This document shows positions 45,788-58,611 of a stretch of 64,000 nt of DNA, one piece after another. A model generated the notes under the pieces. The model worked only from the letters and a program-made list of their open reading frames with translations, was not told the origin of the DNA and did not search any database. The position numbers and the translations under genes are program-made. This stretch comes from Galerina marginata (lineage: Eukaryota; Basidiomycota; Agaricomycetes; Agaricales; Galerinaceae): contig JAECYW010000001.1 in assembly GCA_023014335.1 (NCBI GenBank), positions 186,001 to 250,000 of the forward strand, in the 5' to 3' direction. Within the stretch, counting starts at the first letter, position 1, and each line of letters starts with the position of its first letter.

Positions 45788-48700
45788 TTAAGAGGGTATC
45801 CGAGTGGGATCCAGTTTAGATATCCAAGATTGTAGTTCCTTAACATTAGGGGCAGCGAGTGCATGAGAGTTGGACGACGTGAAAAGGGTGAATGAGTGAG
45901 GTTTCTTGAAAAAATCGTTGAGATAATATGCGAATCTAAATACGTTGTACACTCACGCCGAGTAGTGACTCCTTATGAGGATCGTTTTCCACATTTACAC
46001 CTGTGAGACTGATGATACCCGTCTCTTCCAACTCATTGGAGTGCGCAAATACGTGAAGATATGGTCTGCTGTAGTGTTAATAGAATGTCTCGATAAAGGC
46101 ACTCATTGCACTTACCTCTTCAAAACGAACCACTTTCGTTCCCAGATATCTTGACTCGCGTCCGAAAGGATCATCAGATGACCTTTCTTCGTTGCTCCGT
46201 CGCTGACAATGCAATAATTAATTTCAAGCCCAGCAAACCACGAAGGAGAGATAATAATACCTCCGGGGCACGACTTTGGTTTCGGAGATTAACTTCAAGC
46301 CATCAAGAGATCCGATGTCTAATGGTTGTTTAGAGGTACCGTTATCCTCAGGGTCAGTCGGGTCTTGACTTAAAACAATCTATGAAAACATGTCGGAGGT
46401 CAGTAAAACCGTTATAGCCGATAAAAAGTTATGGCAAACCTTTCCACGATGCCCAAATTGTTTTTGCCACAAGCCAATGGACTTGCGCAAAATATCATCT
46501 GCGCGCCAAGCAAGTGCGTCTAGGGGTATAGGTCTAGGGGGGGATGCGGCAAGGATAACTCTGATGGCCTGCACATCAGCTGCTCGTCGTTCAGTCGTGA
46601 TTAATCTGGTATAATCTTCGACGACTGAAATGCCCCGAGGTTTCCATATTCCAAGAGATTCCTCCCCCCTAACATACTTCTCGGATGTGTCCAGTCGCCA
46701 TAGGTCTTTGGCAGAACGCGTTAGAGGAGGTGATAAGCGCACGTTGAAAAGAGTGCTGGTTTTGGAAAGGATCTTGTTCGCCCCAAAGAACGTGAGAAGC
46801 TTGGAGGGTGGACCAGCGTCTCGAGTTTGCATGGCAACTGCAACGTCCATGCTGAACTGTACTGGATCACTGCATGTCTCAACGGCAACGGACCAGGTTA
46901 GTTGAAGCATGACACGCTGATTCGATGCAGTAACGCGATTGAGAAGGACGGAGTCATGAACACTGGAGTCCCAGAGCGCCTCGCCAGTGAGCGCTCCTGA
47001 GCCGTCGGGTTTGAATTCCACAACTTGGTCTTTCAGGAGTGGAAGTGTGATCAGTGATTTGGACGACGAATCGTGAATCCGGCCTTTGGCATCTAAAAGC
47101 CGAACATTTCCAATACGGATCTTGGTGAAGTCCTGCCACGGAAGCTGAAGGCCAGAATTAGAGGATAATGAAATGATGATTCTTCGTTGTAATCCTTGAT
47201 GCAATGAGAAAACGCCTGGGTCGAGGCTTCCCTGTGAAATTACGGGAACTGGGATATATGAGCCATCTGGTCCTAGTTCACAGACTTGAAGCCACGCGAC
47301 GACGTCATGTACTTGCTCTACCACAAAATCGGTTTCAGAACGGCGCATTGGAGGCAACGTGGCCGGCCGGGACTCTTGTGAAGGAGACACTGGGTTGGGT
47401 CGTGCGTATTGCTTCAGCTCTCGCATTTCGTCCCATCGCTCCATTCGCTCCAAGTAAGTGGGCTTGAGCGCAGCAAAAAATTCGATTGGAGCATAACCTT
47501 GCCGTAGGTGATTCAGGACTCTGGATGTTGTAACGATAGAGAAGTTACGCCTAAATTTGAGTTCCGACAGAGAAGATTCATCCATGTCGAGGGCGGCGGA
47601 TGGGAAGACTTCTTCGGCAGCCACAGATGATCCCACAAATGAAGAAAGCCGTACTTGGAAGTGCACACCACGAAAGTCATGCGACGATAGACCCTTGACT
47701 TGGTCGATTGTGAGAAAGAAGCTTAACTTGCTCCCTGGTGGTACAGTTCCGGGGACCGGAGAAGGAGATCGGGTAGATGGAGATGAGTTGCTGAGGTATT
47801 TGGGCGAAAGGACCACATTTACGACTTTGATGTCAACCCGACATGAACCAATCGCTTCGGAAGTGTACCGACAAAAGATAGGGACAGTGGAAGTGGACGA
47901 TAACCTGCGTGAGAGTGTTGCCAGAGATATCAATGCGTTTCCAATAAACGAATACTCTGGAGGCGGAGAATCGAAGAAGGGTTCATCAGAAGAAAAATGC
48001 TGTGTATAGGAAGGGCGGTCGATGTATGTCGTCAAATTTCTCATGCGCTGTAATTGCTGCTGCATGCGATCCAAAGACCAGGCATAGATAGCGTTATGCC
48101 TCTTGTCTAGAACTTTGACGGCTACGGATGGTTGGGTCGCCGAGGCCAAAATGGGATCGGATACGTCGCCGAATTCGTCCAGACCAGCAATCGTATCAAC
48201 GGCTGACGTCGGGGCCGCCAGTGAGCCCCCAGAGGCTATCGTAAAATTATATGACACTTCTTTCCGGAGTTCTTTGCTAATCATGTGTATCAGTTAAATG
48301 AACCTGGGAGATCAAACTAAAGAAACATTACCCAATGATGTTGGCCTCTTTGATTGCTACCGCGTGTGTCAATATCATCTCCGCCATAGAAAACGACCTG
48401 TGAGCCCGCCACCGGTCTAGGACCTTCCTGATCAACCTCAATTGGCGGGCGGAGAAGATGACGGGTTCAAACTCCAAGCCAGCCTCGTCAGTATCCCCCC
48501 GAGAGCGCGCATCAATAAGACGCTTCATTTGAGTCCGCACAAGTCGAAGTTGGTGCTCCATGTGTTCCTTCTCGATTTTAAGGTCCTCAGCTTCAGTAGA
48601 GTCACCTCTAATCTCCTGTAACCTGCTCTCCAGCTGATTTTGCACGTCTTTGAGTTCGCCATCAATAGCTGGACTCCCACCATAACTGGGCATGGCGTAT

Positions 48701-51700
48701 ACGCTGGTGTCGTCCGTATTGACATCGCTCGTTTGTGGCCGACTTGTCTCACTCCAAACATCGTCTGCTTGGCTTAGGCTACTCTCCGGACGTGATTTCG
48801 AGTTGTGGTCCCGCATCGTCTTCACTTTTGTGATCTTCTCAAATAGCTTGTTCAAGTCATCATCTGGCAAATTGTCTAGGGTTGGATCCAAACCCAGGCG
48901 GGCTAATGCAGCCTCGCGCTTGGCGAAATTCCAATCAACGTCGAATTGCTCATCAGTTGACGATGTTGGTGAATGCGGTCGCGGTGAATTTTCGCTCGTG
49001 TCGCTTGCAGAGATGCTCAGATGCATATTAGTTTTCATGGTCGCGCGATCGCGTTGCTTGCGAACTTCCTCCGGATTGTTGAATCTGAAGACATGGTTAT
49101 CACCTACTTCCCCAACAATGAAAGAAGAACAAAGGATCTTGGGGTAAGAAAGCGTAGTCAAAAGAGTTAGAAAGTACGGACCGAGAATGATCCGGAATCC
49201 AGAACGGAGTTTATGAGGCTAAACCGTCGAGGTAATGAGAAGCAAGATCTTTGCTAGAATGTCGATCAGAAAGAGACTTACTTGTCCTGGTTCAAGCTGC
49301 TTTCCATTCAAAAACTGGGCAATGATAAGCGTAATCAGTATTACACTCAAGATCGCTGAATAAAAAAGGATCGCACTGTAACGCTGTTTGGCATGCATAC
49401 AATCACAACTTTGCCATCCGTGTTATCAAAATAACAGTGCTCTTCAAGGATGTTGTCCCCGCTCAGCCTGATGGCAGCAGGCACGTCACTATCTAGTCGG
49501 CCAATCTTATGGAGCAAAAGAGAGAAAGCTTAAGCGCTGGCAAGAAATAGCAAGTTCAATTTACGTACGACAGTCTTCCCGAGTTTGAGTTGGTATATGA
49601 GGCATTCGCTCATGAGAGGATCTTTAGAAAAAAAAGGGTAAAGCGTCGCTTAGGAGGCCGGTCGAAAGAGCATGGTCACTCGTGCAATCGTACCTTCATT
49701 CTAGAGATATCAAAATGCGTGTGAGCTTCGCCAGGCCACATACACGCGGTAAACATTGAATGACCCACCAAATTAACAAGATGAGGCATCTAATGACCAA
49801 GTGATGAGTTGGGTGTATTTGATAATTGGAAATACAGTGACCCGGCCTTACATTCTTTGGGGTATGGACGCCGACGAGATTCTTCTCCACTGTAATGCCT
49901 AGTTCCTCTAGCGCCTTCTCCCGTTCCTTCTGCACCTCTTGCGTTCTCTGCAGTTTCTCCTCCCAAGTTTCGTTCAGACTTTGCATAAGTTTCTCGCTGG
50001 CGTCCATCTGTTCTTGGAGCTCTGCTTTGGTCACGGTTTTGATTCGTCCGTCTTTGGTTTTATATGTAACTTTCTGCTTCTCTGGAGGCACTGAGGGGTC
50101 ATAAGTCGATTCGGTGGTGGCACCAGAAACGCGAGCTAAATCATGGAAAATGGACCAGATAAAAAGCAAAGGAGATCATCGTCATATGAAGTGTGTAACT
50201 CTGAGCAGAGTGCGATTGAATCGTACCTCGCAGCATCTCCAACTCTTCTTTAAGTTCGCGCACAAGCTTCGCATTAGGATCCTCGTTCACCACCGCCTTG
50301 TTCTTAATCTTCTTGGCCTGATCGGCATACCGCAGCGTACTCAAAGTCTCCTCGTAATCAGCTGGCGAGATGGCTGCAATCATGGCGGTCTTTGAATTAC
50401 CACCGAGACTGTCCTTGAGCAGCCAAGTGAGGACCTAAATACCGAGCGAGATTCAGACGTTATAGATCAGCTATTAGGTCCCGCAAAGTGCGACAATCAC
50501 GCACTGAATCGCGATAAGGGACAAACTCGTCAGCCTTGCCCTTCTTTCCCTTCTTGCCGTCGTTCTGGCTTGCCATAGCGAGCGCCGAGATGACCTTTCC
50601 GAGGGTGGTCAACGATTTGTTGATGTTCGCTCCTTCTTTGAGTCGCTGGCCGGTAGCGCCAGTCGAGTTCGCACGTTCAGATCCGGCGAGATCGACCAAG
50701 CTTAGCAGGAGCGTTGTGGAGAATTAGCGGGGAATGCGGAGTGTGTGGTTCGCGTCGTGCTCACCTGATTCGAGATACTTTCTCTGTGTCCAAGTTCGTG
50801 TTCTCATCGCGTCTTTTCATCGTTAAAAGAAGGGTAAATACGGCATGCGAACGGGAAGAGCTGGAAGGAGGAGATAAGGTCAGCCCAACATTTTAATAAA
50901 GATACAACGAAGTCGGCGCTGCGCCTCAGACGAAGAAAGAAAGATGCATCACGTACGTCTCGTTCATGTTTGTTGCAGCGACTGTACGTGCCTTATTACC
51001 TTCGTCCATGAGGGTCATCATCTCATCGTAATTTCCAACCACCAACTTGCTCAAATCCTCGACGTAAGGTCCCAAACTCGGATGCTCGCGAACCCTGAGG
51101 TTCCCCGTGTTCTTTGGATTGAGCAAGTCGCGCACTTTCTCGTTGTAAATCTAAGGTCCGGATATAGATACTTTAGGGACCTGAAAGAATGATATGCCTA
51201 CCTCAATGTAAGAGACTTCGACGGTAAAACTCAGATTTGAATCTTGCTCTCTCTTGTCCCTTACACGCTCAAATAGCTCAGAGCAGGTAAGCGGGATGAT
51301 ACCCTTGTCGGGCCCGTCTGCAAGGATGAAATATGGTGGATGAGAATGGAAGATATGACCGAAACAGGGGACAACGTACAGCCCATCATACTGTAGTCCT
51401 CGTCAGTTCATGAAACATTTCTTAAAATGCGGCTTCTGATTCTTACCTATAAGATTTTCCAGATCCTATACACGAAGCGTCATCATGTCAGGAACCCTCC
51501 ACTTAAAAAACTGCGTTATGCAGCACGACATACCAGTTTGACCATCTGAATTACAGAACGATGAACACGTTAAACTTTATCAAATCAGTGTCAAGCATAG
51601 GGAACTCACAAGCTAGAATACAAGCATTAAACCCAGAAAACCCGTGATCCAACAGCTCCTTTCCCAAGTCGTCGTAGAGAGTCTGCTGAGAACAGTATCC

Positions 51701-52026
51701 AGGCTCGTCTCGTGGCCCAGCTGACCAGTAGCTCTTGTCGAAGCTGAAAGGCATGGTCTTGCGCTCCGTCGCACGTTTCGAGTCCTGGTTAGAGCCTGTC
51801 TCCGGTGGGTCGATGAAGGTCTGGTTCCCTTGCATGCGGATAAGTGGCTTCGCCCCTCGCGCAAGCTCTGTGAAAGTGCACGATGGAGAAAGAGAATAAT
51901 AGGGCGCAGAGAATGTCACTGGTCAAAGCGAGTCCGCTGTGCATGAGCAAGACCGTGCGCACCTCGAGAGTTGAGCGGTCGACATCGAACGACGACCTTG
52001 ATGTTCCCATCGCCAGCCTCGGCCAT
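45788..52026 (-). CDS. Kinesin-3 motor, Unc104/KIF1 type
   Basis: Plus-end-directed microtubule motor; in fungi this subfamily moves early endosomes. Starts [20 protein letters not shown] at 52026. The motor has [24 protein letters not shown] (P-loop), the switch II motif [20 protein letters not shown] and [20 protein letters not shown], followed by the neck/coiled coil [14 protein letters not shown] forkhead-associated domain follows (about 49700-49080, ending [20 protein letters not shown]), then coiled coil, a long exon (48284-46380) with the kinesin-associated conserved region ([18 protein letters not shown]), and a C-terminal PH domain ([40 protein letters not shown]) ending DPTRIPS at 45788. 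This domain order is diagnostic. The P-loop is split over three consecutive microexons of 12, 19 and 11 nt. Confidence 0.92.
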
Positions 52027-52470
52027 GTTGAGGGGTCACTGAATTCCGGTTGTAGCGCAGCCAAAGCCGACGCAACGCTCGCAGGGCGAGTGGTGGCTAT
52101 GTGGCAAGGGCGGGATCTCTGTGCGAGGGCTGGTGGTGGTAGTCGGTGTGCAAAAAGGCCGAGATTACAAGGAACGCGTGCGGGACTTGCGCTTGACAAC
52201 ACAACTGTAACTCACGCGTAACGCGCTGATTAGGAAATGTAGAGATCATCACATGTCTGGTTAAAACTTAAAAGTGCTGCAATGAAATGGTTCTATGGCA
52301 GTACAGTACTGTATACAATGTATCATAGTTCATAGCATACTCTACTAAGTGAGAGCGAAAATGCTGCGGATACCAAAATACAAATTTATAGGAGTCTCGT
52401 CAGAATGCATTTTCTGCGGGAAGTCATGAAAAAATTCTCAGTCACTGGAACTATTTCAGGCTGCACAAAA
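52027..52470. other. Intergenic region upstream of the kinesin gene
   Basis: Short region expected to carry the kinesin promoter. Between 52260 and 52430 it is AT-rich with several TATA-like elements (for example TGTATACAATGTATC near 52309). No gene is seen. Confidence 0.35.
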
Positions 52471-53313
52471 TCATTCTTCACTATCTGCATCGTCTTCAGG
52501 TTCAATCCCGGTCTTCTTGTGAGGCGGTTCCTGTTCGTCGGCGTGGTCGTTTTCACTTCGCTTTGAATCGATCTTCAGGTCCTTCATCCAAACCTATTGC
52601 ATAGAAGTCATTTGATCCAATGCCTGCACGCCTGCAACGCCTCGGGAAAATCCCCTTCAAGGTTACTATTTTGTAGGCTGAGAATGGCGTGGATGGGTGG
52701 CTACCGGCCAAGGAGACGGCTGCGCCTAGGTTGGTTAGAGGTGTCCCGGGCGGAGCAGGCTTGAACCTGGTGCCACTGAGGCTGCTCATCGAGTGCAATA
52801 CGGGCTTTGTGCATCTCTCCTGGGTGTATTCTGACCAGGGAAAAGAGGTCGATGTATGGAAGGATTGAAGTTGGATCCGCTAGGTCCTCTGGCACATTAG
52901 TCCCGAATAAACCTTGCGCGTGACAAGAGCTAGCCAGCGAGGGCTCAGCCCAGGAGTGAGATCTGAGAAGGACCCATAACCACGAAGCGGAAAATGGCAG
53001 TGCTCACGGGCAGTCGCGTTCTCCTCGAAGTTTCTTCTGTATGTCGGCGGCAGAAGTGCTAAGAGAACACAGCACTCGAACTAGGTAGGGATAAGTAGGT
53101 GTCTAAGAAAAAGAGATCTTCGTATCGTACCTAGGGATGTTCGATTAGATTGGTACACACTGAAGCAGCCTTCCTTGGGAGTGTTGTTGAGACAGATGCT
53201 GCAGCGATATCCATATGTGGTGCGGACTGATTCCTCGGTTGAAAAGGCGGTTCTCGTTGGGTTCCATGACATGCTGGGACGAGAGAACAAGGGTAAACAG
53301 GGTTCGAAGACAT
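52471..53313 (-). CDS. Hypothetical protein, splicing unresolved
   Basis: Several protein-like segments are visible on the minus strand. They are YGYRCSICLNNTPKEGCFSV (about 53214-53155) with a Cys-x2-Cys pair and a further Cys, DLADPTSILPYIDLFSLVRI (about 52890-52831) followed by HPGEMHKARIALDEQPQWHQ, and an acidic/basic tail VWMKDLKIDSKRSENDH ... PEDDADSEE ending in a stop at 52471-52473. The order and spacing recall Agaricomycete proteins with an HNH-like Cys module, but the expected HNH histidines were not found and I could not join all segments in frame. It may be a real multi-exon gene or a decayed copy. Confidence 0.4.
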
Positions 53314-53701
53314 ATTTCTTTTGCTATCCACAATTACGGATTGTTCCAGTAAGCGACCCTTGCGTTGTGTATTTTTAGCTACAATAAGTTTGTTACAAAA
53401 GAAATTAGGCGCCGAAAGGCTCTCAAGGTATGTCAGTTCCAAGGGGTCCAATCGAATTACACTATACACCTGGTGTTGCATTTAAAATAGTCGCTTCGGC
53501 CGAGGAACAAGGAAGGCGTGTTGGGGGTGAGGGAACAATTAATTGAGTGAGGGTAGAAAACCTGTTAATACCGCGGTCAATTCGAGAAATGAAATTCAGA
53601 AGAATAGTCGAAAGAGTACATTTGGAGGTCTTTCTGTCATATTACGTCCGTGGGGGATAAACACAAACTCCAAGAGTATCGGACCACGACCGAAAGTCGT
53701 T

Positions 53702-54503
53702 CATAATAGATCAAAGTCGTCGAGCTGAGAAAATATCAGACAAGAGCCGAATATGGATGGGACAAAAGTACCTCGTCATTATATTGCATGATCGTGCGTT
53801 TAAGTTTAGAGGTGTCCACCCATGTAACGTAGTCTTCCATATGTCTGGCAGCACCAGTCAATAGCGAACGAGGAGGATGGGCAAAAAAAAGCTACCTAGT
53901 TACCAGGAAGGCAGGATCTGTGACGGTATCGGGCCCGACGCGAACATGACCTTGCTCGATAAACTTGACGGCCTGTATGGATGTGTCAACCGAGAAAAAA
54001 AAAGCAGGCGACAATCGAGGACTACTTACTGCACTAACTGTCTCTGCCATTTTTGACATGCACATGAAGACGGCCAACCGTCTTCTGCAGAATGCAGAGA
54101 CAGTGAGCTTGTTTTCGATGTCGCTGAGTTTTGCCGCGGAATTTAAAACGCCCATGTCGTAAAGCTTGGACAAGAGTTGGCCCTCCATTCGACTTCGGAA
54201 AGGGTCTTGGGCAGGCAAGAGAGAGACCCTGTGTGCGTAGGAGCGTAATGATCCGCACAACTTGTTGTATCTAGGATATGGTGAGTGGCGGGGGTCGTAT
54301 GGACAACAGAAGCAGATCACTTGTGGTAGTCTTCCCGATCCTGGATGTGATACCGACGCATAACTTTGATTTCGCGGAGGTTTGCATCTTGTTTCCACTT
54401 GGGCGAGTGAGCTGGGAGGATGATTAGGAAGTAAAGGACATACGTTGAGAAAATCGACTTTTTTGAGGAGCTTTTGCTCGTGGTACTTGAGTTTTCTGAC
54501 CAT
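53702..54503 (-). CDS. IMP3: U3 snoRNP protein IMP3
   Basis: Component of the small-subunit processome that helps U3 snoRNA pair with pre-rRNA. Exons 54503-54444, 54397-54321, 54270-54030, 53972-53896, 53844-53772 and 53725-53702 join in frame to 183 residues, the same length as the yeast protein. The N-terminus MVRKLKYHEQKLLKKVDFLN is highly characteristic, followed by REIKVMRRYHIQDREDYHKY. The S4 RNA-binding domain covers RRRLAVFMCMSKMAETVSAA through VKFIEQGHVRVGPDTVTDPA. The C-terminus is WVDTSKLKRTIMQYNDELDD. It shares a 220-bp divergent promoter with the LIM-binding-type gene. Confidence 0.95.
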
Positions 54504-54723
54504 GGATGGTGAGAGTTCCCGAATGAGGTGGTTGGGGGAGGGAAGCCACGTGTGGGAGAGCTGCGTTCGTTCACAGCGTTCAACTTTCATTCCACTCTTT
54601 TCTCTCTCCTCCATCCGCCAGCGATCTGCCGAGATTCTCCTCGTCGCCGTCGGTGCGCTTGTCGTCTTTCATGCTCGCCACCGTTCGCCCACCGAACACA
54701 CATCTGACAGTGACCTCTAGCCG
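54504..54723. promoter_or_regulatory. Divergent promoter between IMP3 and the LIM-binding-type gene
   Basis: 220 bp between two start codons facing away from each other. CT-rich sequence occurs near the plus-strand start (for example TTCTCTCTCCTCC at 54599). No classical TATA box is seen. Confidence 0.6.
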
Positions 54724-57700
54724 ATGAACGGCCCCGTTCGTCCAGGTATACCAGGTGGTATAGCGAACAGCAACATGCTTGCCATCGGTAACCCTCCCTT
54801 CATGCAAAATCCCGTCCACATGAGCCAGCAGCCTATGGGGCTGCCTCAGAACATGAACGCCCCCAACCCCCCGATGGGCATGCTCAGTGGCGGCCCAGCA
54901 CCTCCCGTTACCCAGCGATATACCATGCAGCAGAGCCCCATGCCCCAACACCAGCTGCAGCCTCAGCGTCAGATGCTCATGCGACAGGGCCCAAACCCTC
55001 CTCAGCTCACCTCCGCTGCAGGTGGGGCATCAGCCGCTCATGTCCAGGCCCAGCACCAGGGTCTGCAATTTCCCGGCAACGCGCTCCAGCAACCTCAAGG
55101 GTCGAACAACGCCGTCCGCCGTGTCCAGTCCCAACCTCAGATAAATCCGCTCAGCGGCATGCCGGGCTCCGTGGGGCCCATGCCAATGGGCTTGAACCCA
55201 CAGACGAGCATGCCGGCTCACCTTCGACAAGCACAGGCTCATCAACACCAGCTCCGCCTACAGCAGCAGCACCAGCAGCAGCAAGCAATCATGCACCAAG
55301 CGGAGATGAGGAGAGGTCCTGGCCCAAACCAGAGTATGCCCCCGAACATGACTCGGACACCCTCGTTGCAGAGCCAGGCGATGAGCAGTCTGGGACAACC
55401 CTCGTCTATCGGCTCAATGTCACATCCGAGCGGGATGCAGCCCCCCCATCATCAAAATCCATTTCAGAATGGCGGTCCCATACCCTCACAGCATCCGCCA
55501 GCTCAGCTCCCTTCGTCGCCTCGTCCCTCACAGAACCATACCCCCAGCATGTCCATGGGCACCCCCGAACCATCTCATACCCCCATCAACCGGGCCCGTA
55601 CGACTCCCGATAACTCCAACATGTCGTTTATGGGCTATACAGGATCTCAATTCTCTAGCAATAACCTTGCCCGCGTTCCGTCGAATGCCAGTTCCCCCGG
55701 ATACCCGTTCGTTCCCCCCTCCTCTACATCACCTAATATGCAAATGGATCTCTCTCAACCTTCTTCGGGCATGATGCACTCTCAGGGGGGCACACCCAAT
55801 CGTCCTACTTTTATGGCAACTCCGGCTCAACAGTTCGAGTTGATGAACAGCAACTCTTCAATGGACCTCTATTCTTCTCCAAGTTTCGGCATGCCTCCCC
55901 CCTCCGCCGTCCCTCCACCTCGACCGCCCTCACATAGTACAAATCCTCACCAACCTCCACAACAGCAATCAAATCCACAGCCACCTCAACAACCGCAACA
56001 GCCCCAAACCCATCATCAATCTCCTCCGTCCGACCAAATACATGTACACCCACAAAGACCGCCGTCACAGCCACAGCAAATGATGCCTGGTCGACCGCCA
56101 TCACAAATGGGAACGACGCGTACGCCTCGTTCCATGCAACTACCTCTTCCAGGCGGCGTTCTGCCTGGGCCCCTTACCACTACCGGCAGGCTACCAATGA
56201 CTCAGCAAACACCACTGACTCCAGGTTCAGGGATGCTACCTATTGCCCCTCGGCCACCACTGGCAATGGGAGGCGTACCAGCACCTCCAGCTGCCTCCGC
56301 ACAAATGGCAGCTGATGCGCCACCGTCAGTTGCGCCTGTACAGCGGACAACATTACCATCTACTAGGTGAGCCTTGTTTTTTTTGACTGCCCATCACAGA
56401 CCGTGTCATGTTAATTTCTCAAAACTTTGTAGCATGACTCCAGGCCTTGTTCGATTGTTGCAATTCAGCGGTGTTCTATCGAACGAAACGAAAACCGTGA
56501 GTTCCGTAGCACTTCATATGGTCATATTGTGGTTTTTAAATCCGATGTTTAGAAACTGCAGCTATCTTGGTGGAATGATCTAGTCAAGGAATACTTCACC
56601 CCCAAGGCTATGATGAAACTGACGCTGTGGAGAGATAGCCAACGGACTGAAGCAAAGCCCTTTGGTACGTGTGTCTTGTTCATGTTGGTAGGAATCACTG
56701 GCTTAATGAAACATTACAGAGATCGGTGTTCCAATCTTACCTCGGTTCTTCCTTGTCACAACACAGTCTGGCGTGAAGTCGATGACCTTCTCCCTTGATG
56801 GCGCACGAGAGCGAAGTTATGCGCCAGGAGGACAAGGTCACACAGTCGTCGAATGCGTTTCTGCTATTTGGACTTACAAGTACACCAATGGATACACTGT
56901 AACTCTGCGAGGCCCTCTAACGGTGCACGTCATCGTTACAGCAACCGTCCCTCCCGGCAACACTCAAGCACCTCAGTATACTCTTAAATTCGACGACTTT
57001 CAATTCGACGCCAACATCCACGACAAGTACATTGCTTTGGAGGCTATTTTGGGACCTAGAACAATAGAGTCGCCAAAATTACGGAACACAACGCCTACGC
57101 CAGGATCAGGCCAGCAGCAGCAGCAGATGGAGGAGGACAAGAGATGGGAGGAACCTCGGGTGCGGATTGAGCATGCATCAATACCCGGCGAGCCAGTGAA
57201 CGCGTTCGGCATCCCTCAAGCCACCATGCGGTGTCTAGAGCTTGCGGAGAGCGTCAGTTCCATGGCGGATCTCATCGCCTTTGCGGGCGAGACGAACCTT
57301 GGGCCGCTAGGTGAGCTTTGGACTCTGTCGAGTTCGCATGTAAGTTCAATGTACTAAGCAGACAACGCCTTTCAGATGCGTTGAAGCGATATGCTGCTAA
57401 AATCCGCGACTCGCAGCCACTGGGCGGCCAACACCCCCAACCCATGAACAACATGCCCCTGAACAACACTAATACTACGCTATCGACCTCGTTTCCGTCC
57501 TATACCGGCCATTCATCTGTAACATTATATTCTAGCGCGCCGTCGTCCATCACCAACCCCCAGCCCCCAAACCCCCCGTCGTCCATCAACTCACCGCAAA
57601 ACACGTCTTCTTCATCCACGAATTCTCCAGAAAAGCAGCCAAAGACCATCCCCCAGCAGGCCCAGACACCCCAGTCTGGGCCTGCGTCCTCGCCCGCCGT

Positions 57701-57857
57701 CTCGTCCGGAGGCACGACGAACACGCCGGCGATGGCCAACTCGTCGCTGAAGCGGAAGCAGGGCGATGCGTCGTCGCCGACGGTGGGAAACGAGCACCAG
57801 CCCGCAAAACGCTTGCAAAAAAAGAGAGGACGGACGGGGACGACGGGGGCGGGATAA
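54724..57857 (+). CDS. LIM-domain-binding-type transcription regulator (PtaB/Adn1/Mfg1-like)
   Basis: Nuclear co-regulator; fungal relatives partner with LisH proteins of the Flo8/Som1 type to control adhesion and development. Exons 54724-56366, 56433-56496, 56553-56664, 56720-57310 and 57376-57857 join in frame to 963 residues. The first 545 residues are Pro/Gln/Met/Ser-rich low complexity. The conserved LDB domain follows: TPGLVRLLQFSGVLSNETK, LSWWNDLVKEYFTPKAMMKL, ILPRFFLVTTQSGVKSMTFS, YKYTNGYTVTLRGPLTVHVI, LKFDDFQFDANIHDKYIALE, and IPQATMRCLELAESVSSMAD. The tail is Ser/Pro/Asn-rich and ends with a basic, nuclear-localisation-like KRKQGD ... PAKRLQKKRGR. The start ATG at 54724 has stops upstream and is the first in the transcript direction after the divergent promoter. 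Confidence 0.85.
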
Positions 57858-58611
57858 GGTCCGACCCCGGGGACTTTGTTGGGGATTTTATTTTATTTGT
57901 GCTTCTACCATGTCCACTCCCACCCATCTTCTCCGCTGCTGTGTTTGACCTAGTATATGAAGTATCTTGCTTTCCATGTCATCCCATCTATAGCCAAGGG
58001 TGCTCAATGGCTCATCCGAGTATTATTCATTCATACCTACTCTTACCCCCGCTTCTGCCACTCGTATTTTTTTGTTTGCTGGCTTGCTCACTAGATTGTA
58101 CCCTATTACGCTACTTATCTCCACTTTGGATCTCTTGCTCGAGAGATGAATGTTTTTTATTCAGTGAGCCATATAGTTTCCCCCCTCCTGTACTTGTATA
58201 TCCGAACAACCACCGGTGTCGCTTTGCTTCAGCCTTCTTGAATTCATTTAAAAAGCTAGCGTCGTCTTCGGTGAGTTTCGCAACGGCTTGCGAGGGGCTT
58301 CGTGCGCTAGTTCTGGTTCTTGCCGAAGATCTAGCGAGACATACCCCCGACACTACAAGTGAACAATGAACATGACGTGGACAGCGATTGGCCGTCGAAG
58401 GTGCCATCCCTTGGCCAGAACTCTCTCATGTCGAGTCAAACTGAACAGGAACTGTGGAGGATGCATGTATATTGATGATTATATAATTAGCCCAGAGTGT
58501 CCTCGGATGATACGATAATGAGGTTGAATAAGTAGGTATACAATGTATTTTTCTCTCTCGCACAGCGCCCGCCAACCTCGCTGGCGCCTGTCTTCTTGCG
58601 GGGCCTCCGAG
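57858..58611. other. Convergent intergenic region
   Basis: Holds the 3' ends of the LIM-binding-type gene and the PNUTS-like gene. Open frames 57899-58369 (plus) and 58111-58407 (minus) overlap each other and show no motif. Confidence 0.4.

Noticed and set aside
57586..58407. Several overlapping open frames near the ends of the LIM-binding-type and PNUTS-like genes
   Set aside because: They overlap a well-supported exon out of frame or lie in 3' flanks, without recognisable motifs.
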